A program made the translations under genes and the position numbers. Below, one piece after another: positions 9,029 through 15,903 of a stretch of DNA of 38,331 nt (the first letter of the stretch is position 1; each line of letters starts with the position of its first letter). Under the pieces are notes generated by a model that saw only the letters and a list, made by a program, of their open reading frames with translations, was not told the origin of the DNA and made no database searches. This DNA is from Cytophagales bacterium. GTDB taxonomy: Bacteria > Bacteroidota > Bacteroidia > Cytophagales > Thermoflexibacteraceae. The stretch lies in assembly GCA_013298985.1 (NCBI GenBank), contig JAAFJS010000026.1:1-38331 (forward strand), read 5' to 3'.

Positions 9029-10132
9029 ATGTCCTATATCCATCAACTGGCACTTACCTACATTGCTGGCATTGGTCCTATGCTTTCCAAACAGCTTGTC
9101 AGCTATTGCGGTTCTGCCGAAAAGGTGTTTGAGGCAAATAAAAGCAAGCTGCTTCGAATCCCCAATATTGGCGAGGTGCTTGCCGAGCAAATCGTTCTCC
9201 AAGGCAGGCAGGCACTCAGTAGGGCTGAAATAGAAATACAAAAAGCTGAAAATCAAGGCATTAAAATTTTTTCTTACCTGGACAATAATTATCCGCAACG
9301 ACTCAAACAACTGGAAGATGCGCCGTCTATTTTGTTTTACAAAGGAAACGCAGATTTGAACCAATCCAGAATCATCAGTATCGTAGGTACGCGACAGGCA
9401 ACCGACTACGGGAGAGGCATCACAGAGGACATCATTAGTGAAATTAAGAAATATAATCCACTAATTGTCAGTGGATTAGCCTATGGAATAGATATTACTG
9501 CTCACCGCGCCGCACTGAAAAATGGCTTGCAAACACTGGGTGTAATTTCCACAGGCTTGGATATTATTTACCCTGACGTACACAAGAATACCGCCCAACA
9601 AATGCTCATTCAGGGCGGATTGCTCTCTGAGCATACGCTGGGAACGGAAATAGACCAACGGCTTTTTCCACGACGCAACCGAATCATCGCAGGGCTGTGT
9701 GATGCGGTGATAGTGGTAGAAGCAGGCGAAAAAGGGGGCGCGCTCATCACCGCCGAAAATGCCAATGACTACCACCGCGAAGTTTTTGCGGTGGCAGGTA
9801 ATATCAATAACAAATATTCATTAGGCTGTAACCAACTCATTCAGAAGCACAAAGCAAGTATTTTTGTTTCCGTTCAAGACTTTGCGGAGTCTCTAAACTG
9901 GAAATTGGGGCAGTATGAATCGCCTCTTTTGAAGAAAAAAATCACTTTTGATTTGCTACCTGAAGAACAAATTGTGTATGATTTGCTTTCTCAAAACAAG
10001 GAAATGCACTTGGACGACTTGGGCTGGCAATCGCAGTTAGGCGTGAGCAGGGTTGCCGCCGTTCTTTTAAACATGGAGTTCAAAAATTTGTTAAAAGCAC
10101 TGCCTGGAAAAAAATTTACGTTGCTGACCTAA
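9029..10132 (+). CDS. dprA: DNA-processing protein DprA (Smf)
   Basis: 367 residues, a normal DprA length. DprA protects incoming single-stranded DNA and loads RecA during natural transformation. The N-terminal SAM/HhH-like region (IAGIGPMLSKQL, LRIPNIGEVLAEQI) is followed by the Rossmann-like core: IVGTRQATDYG (about 115-125), VSGLAYGIDITAHRAAL (about 149-165), GLDIIYP, a LSEHTLG segment, FPRRNRIIAGLCDAVIVVEAGEKGGALITAENA (written here as its consecutive motifs FPRRNRII, VVEAGEKGGALIT), and the C-terminal winged-helix domain (LLSQNKEMHLDDLGWQSQL). ATG start at 9029 after an A-rich leader, with no clear Shine-Dalgarno. No other competence genes are adjacent, which is usual for dprA. Confidence 0.95.
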   Translation: MSYIHQLALTYIAGIGPMLSKQLVSYCGSAEKVFEANKSKLLRIPNIGEVLAEQIVLQGRQALSRAEIEIQKAENQGIKIFSYLDNNYPQRLKQLEDAPSILFYKGNADLNQSRIISIVGTRQATDYGRGITEDIISEIKKYNPLIVSGLAYGIDITAHRAALKNGLQTLGVISTGLDIIYPDVHKNTAQQMLIQGGLLSEHTLGTEIDQRLFPRRNRIIAGLCDAVIVVEAGEKGGALITAENANDYHREVFAVAGNINNKYSLGCNQLIQKHKASIFVSVQDFAESLNWKLGQYESPLLKKKITFDLLPEEQIVYDLLSQNKEMHLDDLGWQSQLGVSRVAAVLLNMEFKNLLKALPGKKFTLLT

Positions 10133-10142
10133 TTTTTTTCCA
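10105..10142 (+). terminator. AT-rich hairpin over the dprA stop codon
   Basis: TGGAAAAAAATT (10105-10116) and its exact complement (10131-10142) form a 12-bp stem with a 14-nt loop, covering the stop codon at 10130-10132. The U-rich arm could act in termination, but the stem is almost all A/T, so confidence is low. Confidence 0.3.
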
Positions 10143-10340
10143 CACATCAAAAAACTATTAACATAGATTTTTTCATCTAAAATCGCCATACAAAATTAGT
10201 TTATATTGTAAACACTAATTAAAGTATTGATTATTAGCATTTTGCACAGTTTGCCGTTTCAATTAATTTATAACTAAGTAGTTGAGTAGCAGTCTTAATT
10301 GTATAAGTTTGAAAATAAAATAGTTACAAAAAGCATCAAA

Positions 10341-10397
10341 GATAAAAGGGAAAGCTAAATTTGATTAATCACAACAAAATCAAGCTCCCTTTTATCC
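10341..10397. repeat. imperfect inverted repeat
   Basis: GATAAAAGGGA followed by AAGCT and TTGATT pairs with AAATCAAGCTCCCTTTTATC on the right, with small bulges. It could be the terminus of a decayed mobile element or a structured transcript end. Confidence 0.5.
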
Positions 10398-10684
10398 ATT
10401 ATGATGTCATCGCAACGGCGAACCGTCAAATTTAACAATTCTTCTCCAATTTTTGGAGGAGGCAAAGACAAAAATTGTGTTGAAAAAATCAAGAGGAAGA
10501 AAACCTGTTTACTCTGCTTGTTCCACGATATTATTTTTCATGTTGATGATGCTGAAAAAAATAGACACTTTTAAAACAGTGGAAACTTAAATCAGCTTTC
10601 AGTCCACGATTAGATATTAGATTTTCTAACTTTGGGCGGTGAATAAAGGAGAAAGTATTTTATAATTTAAGCCGTATAATCAGT

Positions 10685-10722
10685 AAAAAGAAAAAAGCAC
10701 CATAAAAATTATGATGCCTTTA
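10685..10722 (-). terminator. Rho-independent terminator of the HtrA gene
   Basis: On the minus strand, AAGGCATCATAA pairs with TTATGGTGCTTT (two G-U pairs) around a short T loop, followed at once by a TTTCTTTTT tract. It lies 30 bp after the HtrA stop codon. Confidence 0.75.
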
Positions 10723-10751
10723 AAACTCAAAACAAACAACTAATCAACCAA

Positions 10752-12191
10752 TCAAAAACCTATTCCATAAAAAGCCTTATCGCCATTTGGCTCAATGCCT
10801 TCTACAATAATCTTATCTTTTTTCATTCTCAAAGCAGATTTTAACTCCGCCAGATTCTGAATTTTTAGCTTGTCAATGTGTGTGATGATAAAACCTTCCA
10901 TCACTTTACTTTTCTTTAACTTGCCTTCACCAAGTTTGACTATTTTTACACCGCCTTCCAAATCATGCTTTTTCTTCTCTGACTGTGTAATTTCGCCAAT
11001 TTCTGCTCCAAACTCCTCAAAATTTTCTGTTACCTTGATAACGCTTGCCTCATTATTTTTGTTCTTCAAAGTTAAAAAAACTTTTTTCTCTACGCCGTTT
11101 CGTTCAAAAATAACACTCACTCTTTCCCCTGGTCTATGTCGGGCAACAATTTCTTGCAAAGCTGAAACTGTATTTACCTCTACTTCTTCTACCCTGATAA
11201 TTACATCTCCAATTTCCATGCCAGCTTCTTCAGCCGCACTTTTTGTAATCACTTTATCTATAAAAACGCCTTTTATCTCCTTGATTCCATATTGATTAGC
11301 TAAATTTGCATCTACGTCTTTAATATTCACGCCGAGCAATCCGCGCTGTACGTCCCCATATTTGAGTAGGTCTTCGGCAACCTTTCGCGCCAAGGTTACT
11401 GGTACGGCAAAAGAATAGCCTGAATAGCCGCCCGTACGCGTAGCAATCGCCGTATTAATGCCAATGAGTTCACCTTTGAGATTGACCAGCGCGCCTCCAC
11501 TGTTGCCAGGGTTTACTGCGGCATCAGTTTGGATAAAAGATTCGATTTGTAGCCCATCGCGACTTCTTAATATATTGATATTGCGGGCTTTGGCACTTAC
11601 TATTCCTGCCGTTACAGTAGAAGTGAGTTCGAAAGGATTGCCCACAGCCAATACCCATTCGCCAATTTTTACGCCGTCGGAGTTGCCAAACTCTATCATG
11701 GGCAGGTTTTTTTCTTGGATTTTGATGAGAGCCAAATCAGTAGTGGGGTCAGTGCCAATGACCGTTCCTTCATAGCTACGTTTGTCATTCAAAATCACCT
11801 CTAATCTATCCGTTTCGTCGACTACGTGGTGATTGGTGATGATGTAGCCATCTTCGGAGATGATGACTCCTGAGCCAGAAGCAAATCGGGAAAACTCTCC
11901 ATCATTTCGTTCTCTAAACCATTCATAATCCGCATTTTTGTAATATGTTTTGATATGCACTACGGCTGGCGTAACTTTTTCTGCTGCTAATACGAAGTTC
12001 AGCCCTTCGGGAACAGTAAAATTATCGAGTAGTTTTTTGTCAAAATTAGCAAGCTGCACGCTCGGTTTTTTTTCGAGAAGTGCCACTTGAGGTGTTTCCA
12101 AAAAGGTTTTATAGCCAAAAAGAGTAAGTACGCCACCAAGTATGGAAGCAAGTATCAAGGATACAAAGTATGAAAATTTGGTCATTGGCAT
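10752..12191 (-). CDS. HtrA/DegP-family periplasmic serine protease with PDZ domains
   Basis: 479 residues. It degrades or refolds damaged envelope proteins. Residues 7-27 form a membrane anchor or uncleaved signal (FSYFVSLILASILGGVLTLFGY). The trypsin-like domain carries the catalytic triad: His122 in TNHHVV, Asp152 in TTDLALIKI and Ser231 in NPGNSGGAL. A first PDZ domain starts about residue 285 (GLLGVNIKDV...GMEIGDVIIRV), and a second, shorter PDZ-like region lies at the C-terminus (about 410-479, MEGFIITHIDKLKI...). Start: ATG at 12191, or the third codon Met at 12185; the choice changes two residues. It ends with a strong terminator. No neighbouring envelope-stress regulator was found. 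Confidence 0.93.
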   Translation of the reverse strand: MPMTKFSYFVSLILASILGGVLTLFGYKTFLETPQVALLEKKPSVQLANFDKKLLDNFTVPEGLNFVLAAEKVTPAVVHIKTYYKNADYEWFRERNDGEFSRFASGSGVIISEDGYIITNHHVVDETDRLEVILNDKRSYEGTVIGTDPTTDLALIKIQEKNLPMIEFGNSDGVKIGEWVLAVGNPFELTSTVTAGIVSAKARNINILRSRDGLQIESFIQTDAAVNPGNSGGALVNLKGELIGINTAIATRTGGYSGYSFAVPVTLARKVAEDLLKYGDVQRGLLGVNIKDVDANLANQYGIKEIKGVFIDKVITKSAAEEAGMEIGDVIIRVEEVEVNTVSALQEIVARHRPGERVSVIFERNGVEKKVFLTLKNKNNEASVIKVTENFEEFGAEIGEITQSEKKKHDLEGGVKIVKLGEGKLKKSKVMEGFIITHIDKLKIQNLAELKSALRMKKDKIIVEGIEPNGDKAFYGIGF

Positions 12192-12680
12192 AGAGATTAA
12201 AGAAATGTGGAAAGATGATTTTTAATTTCTGATTCCTTGGTTTGCATATTGACAATTAAATTATAAATAAAATTTTAATATAGCAAATAAAATGACAAAT
12301 TCATTTGTTTTTAGCAAATAAGTCTATTTTTCTGACAACATTTGCGGTGTTGGATATTTCAAATGAAGTATAGTATTTTTCCAAGTTGCATTTTGTTTGA
12401 TTGAACCTCTAAAACAAATAATTGCGTAAAATTGACTTTTTTTCCAATTTTATATTTTTTTCCAATTTTTCATTGATATTTAATATTGTGTTCATACAAG
12501 CAAAAATTACCTCATATTGGATTTAAGTAGTAAAAAATCCTTTTATTTGTAAATTTTAATGTATTTATGCTATAAAAATTACACATGAAATGTAAGTAAA
12601 TACAAAGACGAGCATGGTATTGTTTTTTTACTTAATTTTGTAACATCAATTTATAATCAATACTTTAACCATTTAAAACT
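12192..12680. other. AT-rich leader region, 489 bp
   Basis: Very AT-rich DNA between the divergent HtrA gene and the small ORF at 12681. Apart from a TAATTTTG box near its right end, I see no ORF, repeat or RNA gene. Confidence 0.6.
12633..12640 (+). promoter_or_regulatory. possible -7 box of a Bacteroidota promoter
   Basis: TAATTTTG matches TAnnTTTG and lies 41 bp before the small ORF at 12681. No TTG box at the expected distance (about 17-23 bp upstream) was found. Confidence 0.3.
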
Positions 12681-12833
12681 ATGTTATCTTTCATCATTTT
12701 ATTAATCATTGGTTTTGTAGCTTCTTCTCTCATGTACGGTCAGTTTGCAAAAAATGCAATGCCTGAGCCTATGATGGAAAGTGAAGCAAGTGTGGCGATT
12801 ATTGGCAAAAAGTCAAATGCGAAGGCGGCTTAG
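12681..12833 (+). CDS. small membrane or secreted protein, 50 residues
   Basis: ATG to TAG gives 50 residues beginning MLSFIILLIIGFVASSLMYG, a clear single hydrophobic helix, then a hydrophilic tail with PEPMMESEASVAIIG and a Lys/Ala end (KKSNAKAA). The family was not recognised. Support for a real gene: a typical AT-rich leader with a TAnnTTTG box, sensible amino-acid composition, and a strong intrinsic terminator 98 bp downstream in the same direction. The tail is predicted to lie on one side of the inner membrane. An sRNA with a chance ORF would give the same picture. Confidence 0.6.
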   Translation: MLSFIILLIIGFVASSLMYGQFAKNAMPEPMMESEASVAIIGKKSNAKAA

Positions 12834-12931
12834 GTGTCTTTATTTGTAGGTTTGTGCGTTAGTGAATTATATTTTTATCACTCCTTTTAAATTTATTTAT
12901 GAATATAAAGAATTTTTTTCTTTTAACTTGA

Positions 12932-12971
12932 AAGTCCTTCTAATTTTTAATAGTTAGAAGGACTTATTTTT
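12932..12971 (+). terminator. strong Rho-independent terminator
   Basis: Perfect 12-bp stem (AAGTCCTTCTAA 12932-12943 with 12954-12965), 10-nt loop, then ATTTTTTTAT. It is best assigned to the small gene at 12681-12833. The A-rich left flank means it could work on the minus strand too. Confidence 0.8.
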
Positions 12972-12990
12972 TTATAAAAGCTCACTCTGA

Positions 12991-13152
12991 CTATTTCAGC
13001 ATTTCTATCCAAGCATTATCTTTGAGCAAGTTCTTGAACTTTCTGTTAAATTCATTGAAGGCTGAGTCATTAGCAGCAAATAGAGTTTGACAGGTGATTA
13101 AAAAATCAAATAAAATATTTTGGACATTATCAAACCTCCATTTCCAAGGCAA
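12991..13152 (-). CDS. doubtful small ORF after lipB, start unclear or frameshifted
   Basis: A stop-free frame ends at TAG 12991-12993 and encodes the protein-like tail TLFAANDSAFNEFNRKFKN and then LLKDNAWIEMLK. It has no ATG; the only start in frame is TTG at 13152, overlapping lipB (53 residues). Alternatively an ATG at 13127, two bases after the lipB stop (TGA-TA-ATG), reads MSKIFYLIF and then hits TAA. One extra T in the T6 run there would join it to the long frame and make a 45-residue protein starting MSKIFYLIFLITCQTLFA, a good signal peptide. Three readings remain: TTG-started gene, frameshifted gene, or remnant. Confidence 0.3.
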   Translation of the reverse strand: MPWKWRFDNVQNILFDFLITCQTLFAANDSAFNEFNRKFKNLLKDNAWIEMLK

Positions 13153-13840
13153 ATAAAGTCTTTAATTTCTCTAACAAAGTTTGTTCTACCTTTTTCATAT
13201 CTACCTCTTGTCCCAGCTCTTGGGCGATAGAGGTTACAGCTTTATCTGAGATGCCACAGGGAATAATAGCCTCAAAATATTTCAAATCAGTATTGACATT
13301 GAGGGCAAAACCATGCATTGTAACCCAGCGGCTTGCTCGTACACCTATCGCACAAATTTTTCTGGGATTGACTTGTGCTTCGTGGTCTATCCAAACACCT
13401 GTGAGTGTGGCAATGCGCCCAGCTTTGATGCCATATACTGCCAATGTAAGGATAATGGCTTCCTCTATCATTCTGAGGTACTTGCCAATATCAGTAAAAA
13501 AATTGTCTAAGTCAAAAATAGGATAGCCCACTAACTGCCCCTGACCATGGTAGGTAATATCTCCGCCACGATTGATATGGAAATAATCTATATTTTGTGC
13601 GCTTAGTTCAGATTGATTTAGCAATAGGTTTTTTTCATCACCACTTTTCCCCAGCGTATAGGCGTGAGGGTGTTCGCAGAAAATGAGATAATTATCAGTG
13701 CTTACTTGCTCATTTTCAGGCATATCTCTATTGGCTACTTTTTGGGCAATCACTGCCTGAAAAAGTTTTTCTTGTTTTTCCCACGCCTCTTTGTAGGGAA
13801 TCAAGCCCCAATGTTGGAAAGTTGTTTTCTTGCTTTTCAC
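13130..13840 (-). CDS. lipB: lipoyl(octanoyl) transferase LipB
   Basis: 236 residues. LipB moves the octanoyl group from octanoyl-ACP to the lipoyl domains of 2-oxoacid dehydrogenases and GcvH in the cytoplasm; LipA then inserts sulfur (lipA is not in the window). Signatures: RGGDITYHGQGQLVGYP (91-107), catalytic Lys161 in RKICAIGVRAS, a TMHGFALNVN segment and catalytic Cys195 in IPCGISDK. The start codon is GTG at 13840; no ATG fits, and the following KTTFQHWGLIPYKEAW aligns with the normal LipB beginning. It lies 34 bp after sdaAB, with a TATCTTTG box in the gap at 13861-13868 that may give it its own promoter. Confidence 0.95.
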   Translation of the reverse strand: MKSKKTTFQHWGLIPYKEAWEKQEKLFQAVIAQKVANRDMPENEQVSTDNYLIFCEHPHAYTLGKSGDEKNLLLNQSELSAQNIDYFHINRGGDITYHGQGQLVGYPIFDLDNFFTDIGKYLRMIEEAIILTLAVYGIKAGRIATLTGVWIDHEAQVNPRKICAIGVRASRWVTMHGFALNVNTDLKYFEAIIPCGISDKAVTSIAQELGQEVDMKKVEQTLLEKLKTLFALEMEV

Positions 13841-13860
13841 CTCAAAAAATTATTGTGTTG

Positions 13861-13868
13861 CAAAGATA
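13861..13868 (-). promoter_or_regulatory. possible -7 box upstream of lipB
   Basis: TATCTTTG on the minus strand matches the Bacteroidota TAnnTTTG box and lies about 20 bp before the lipB GTG. No TTG box at the usual distance was found. Confidence 0.3.
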
Positions 13869-13874
13869 ATCAAT

Positions 13875-14549
13875 TTATCTGATGGGAGGCACATAGCTCA
13901 CTTCTTTGACCCAGTTTAGGCTTTTGATGTATTCCAGGGACGAAGTGCGAATGATGGAATCTAACTCAATGAACTGGCAAGCAAAATCATTTTTTCCCTT
14001 GCGCGAAACTGACATGGTAGCAATATTTGCGTCGTCTTGTGCCAAAATTCCTGCTATGAAGGCTATCGCGCCTTTGACATCTAAGGTCAGGATTATCAAG
14101 GTGTGCAAAGCGGCTGAAAAATTGGCAGTAAATCCATTGACTTCTTCGATGTAAATCACGCCACCGCCCTTGCTTACGCCAAGCAATTCTACTTCTTTGT
14201 CATCTTTTTTCAAATTTATTTTAATCGTGTTGGGGTGCATGATGGAGGCACTACCAACTGCTTTAAAGGTATATTTAAGACCTGCCTGAGCTGCAAAATC
14301 AAAGGAATTTTTGATGCGTACATCATCTGTGGGGTAGTCGAGCAAGCCCGCAATAATCGCCCTATCGCTTCCATGCCCTTCGTAGGTTCGGGCAAATGAG
14401 TTGTAAAAAGTAATGTCCGCCTGCGTAGGAATGTCGCCCAAAATCGCTACTGCACTGCGCGCAATCCTCACCACGCCTGCCGTATGCGAACTGGAAGGGC
14501 CTATCATCACAGGACCTATCATATCAAAAATACTGCTTCTTTCTGCCAT
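13875..14549 (-). CDS. sdaAB: L-serine dehydratase, beta subunit (with ACT domain)
   Basis: 224 residues from the chosen start. With the alpha subunit (sdaAA, not in the window) it forms the 4Fe-4S enzyme that converts L-serine to pyruvate and ammonia. The beta-subunit signature is at the start: SSIFDMIGPVMIGPSSSHTAG, with the SSSHT motif. A central region has GHGSDRAIIAG and VGSASIMHPNT, and the last 75 residues form an ACT domain (HTLIILTLDVKGAIAFIAGILAQ, written as HTLIILTLDVKG then AIAFIAGILAQ). I chose the ATG at 14549 (MAERSSIF) because the family begins there; an earlier in-frame ATG at 14588 would add 13 unusual residues. It lies 46 bp downstream of the response regulator gene and is probably cotranscribed with lipB. 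Confidence 0.9.
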   Translation of the reverse strand: MAERSSIFDMIGPVMIGPSSSHTAGVVRIARSAVAILGDIPTQADITFYNSFARTYEGHGSDRAIIAGLLDYPTDDVRIKNSFDFAAQAGLKYTFKAVGSASIMHPNTIKINLKKDDKEVELLGVSKGGGVIYIEEVNGFTANFSAALHTLIILTLDVKGAIAFIAGILAQDDANIATMSVSRKGKNDFACQFIELDSIIRTSSLEYIKSLNWVKEVSYVPPIR

Positions 14550-14595
14550 TTGTGGGGTGTGGGATTTCGAGAAACAATGTTTGTCCAATTAAAAA

Positions 14596-15903
14596 TTAAG
14601 CAAGCGCAAATCCAATAATCAAAATATCATCAACTTGGTGTTCTTCGCCTACCAAGCCTATTTTCATCCACGTTTTTAGTGTTTCTTCCAAGACTTTCTT
14701 CTGCTCACCCATGTCCAGTTGATGGTTTTGAAACAACAATTCTTTAAGCGTATGTCTATGGAATTTTCTATTTTCTGCGCCCCCAAACTGGTCTTGGTAG
14801 CCGTCAGAGAGAATATAACAAGAAACGGGTGCATCAGTGTAGGAGATGACTTGCTTGGTAAAAATGCGTTCTGCGCCATGCTGTAAGCCTCCGATGGGAA
14901 ATTTGTCGCCTTTGATTGCATTAATTACGCCATTCTGCACATAAATCAGTGAATTTTTTGCTCCTGCAAACTCTATTGTTTTGCTTTCCTTGTCTATCAC
15001 GCACAGCGACATATCCATTCCGTCGCGATTGTCGCTTTGGTCTTGCTTCAATACTTTTCTGACACTTTTATGGAGTTCGTTCAAGATTTTATCTGCTTCC
15101 AAAATACCTTTTTCATTGACAATTTCATTGAGTATCTCATTGGCAATGAGGCTCATAAATGCGCCAGGAACACCATGCCCAGTACAGTCCACTGCTGTAA
15201 TGATGATTTTTTCCTTTCCATCTGTGGTTAGTTTTTCTTGAAACCAATAAAAATCGCCACTGACAATATCGCGTGGCTTGAAAAGGATAAAAGATTGCTG
15301 GAAAGCCTGTGCTATTCGCCCCTCTTCGGGCAAAACTACGCGCTGTATATGCTTGGCGTAGTTTATACTTGCTGTAATATCATCATTTTTTTTCTCAATA
15401 ATTTCTTTTTGACGCTTGATTTCCGTAGTTCGTTCTTCCACTTTGCGCTCCAAATCCATCGCATAGCCTTCCAATCGCTGATTTGCTTCTTTTAGGTCGC
15501 TGATAAGTTTTTTATTTTCATTTTTCAGGCGATAGGATTCCAGCGCATTGTCTATCGTGATTTTGAGTTCGTCCGTATCCCAAGGCTTGGTAATGTACTG
15601 ATAAACACGCCCTTTGTTAATCGCTTGGATAATAGCTTCTACATCACTGAAACCAGTCAGAATCATACGGATAGTTTCAGGGTAGTCAGGAATTACATTT
15701 TCCAAAAACTCCACCCCTGTAATTTCGGGCATTCTTTGGTCAGTAATAAGCACTTGAATATCTTGGCTTTTCAAGATGTCCATGCCTTCGCGAGCCGAAG
15801 TAGAAGTAAAAACTTCATAATATCGGCGGAAAGCAGCTTTAAAAATGATAAGGTTGTCTATTTCGTCATCTACGTAGAGAATACGGTATTTTTCTTGGCT
15901 CAC
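14596..15903 (-). CDS. response regulator with PP2C-type (SpoIIE-like) phosphatase output
   Basis: 435 residues. An N-terminal receiver domain (1-125) has the acidic pocket VDDE at 11-14, phospho-acceptor Asp55 in ITDQRMPE, Thr83 in ILTGFSD and Lys106 in ITKPWD. A coiled coil follows (about 125-180). The C-terminal domain is a PP2C/SpoIIE serine phosphatase with metal-binding segments SGDFYWF, VDCTGHGVPGAFMS, SDGYQDQFGG and HQVDDILIIG. Phosphorylation of the receiver probably controls dephosphorylation of an unknown target such as an anti-sigma-factor antagonist. The start is GTG at 15903, overlapping the TGA stop of the kinase gene (GTGA), which implies translational coupling and a cognate pair. 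Confidence 0.93.
   Translation of the reverse strand: MSQEKYRILYVDDEIDNLIIFKAAFRRYYEVFTSTSAREGMDILKSQDIQVLITDQRMPEITGVEFLENVIPDYPETIRMILTGFSDVEAIIQAINKGRVYQYITKPWDTDELKITIDNALESYRLKNENKKLISDLKEANQRLEGYAMDLERKVEERTTEIKRQKEIIEKKNDDITASINYAKHIQRVVLPEEGRIAQAFQQSFILFKPRDIVSGDFYWFQEKLTTDGKEKIIITAVDCTGHGVPGAFMSLIANEILNEIVNEKGILEADKILNELHKSVRKVLKQDQSDNRDGMDMSLCVIDKESKTIEFAGAKNSLIYVQNGVINAIKGDKFPIGGLQHGAERIFTKQVISYTDAPVSCYILSDGYQDQFGGAENRKFHRHTLKELLFQNHQLDMGEQKKVLEETLKTWMKIGLVGEEHQVDDILIIGFALA

Larger units (their letters stand above)
10133..10751. other. intergenic region, 619 bp, between dprA and the HtrA gene
   Basis: Tail-to-tail gap, unusually long for convergent genes. It holds an imperfect inverted repeat (GATAAAAGGGA at 10341-10351 with its complement at 10387-10397), and after it a stretch up to about 10640 that reads like coding remnants in several frames (for example KIVLKKSRGRKPVYS, which resembles a transposase N-terminus) but has no intact ORF. 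The HtrA terminator is at the right end. Confidence 0.45.

Noticed and set aside
12991-13152. Definite annotation of the frame after lipB as a gene
   Set aside because: There is no ATG in the long frame and the ATG frame stops after nine codons, so it is kept only as doubtful.
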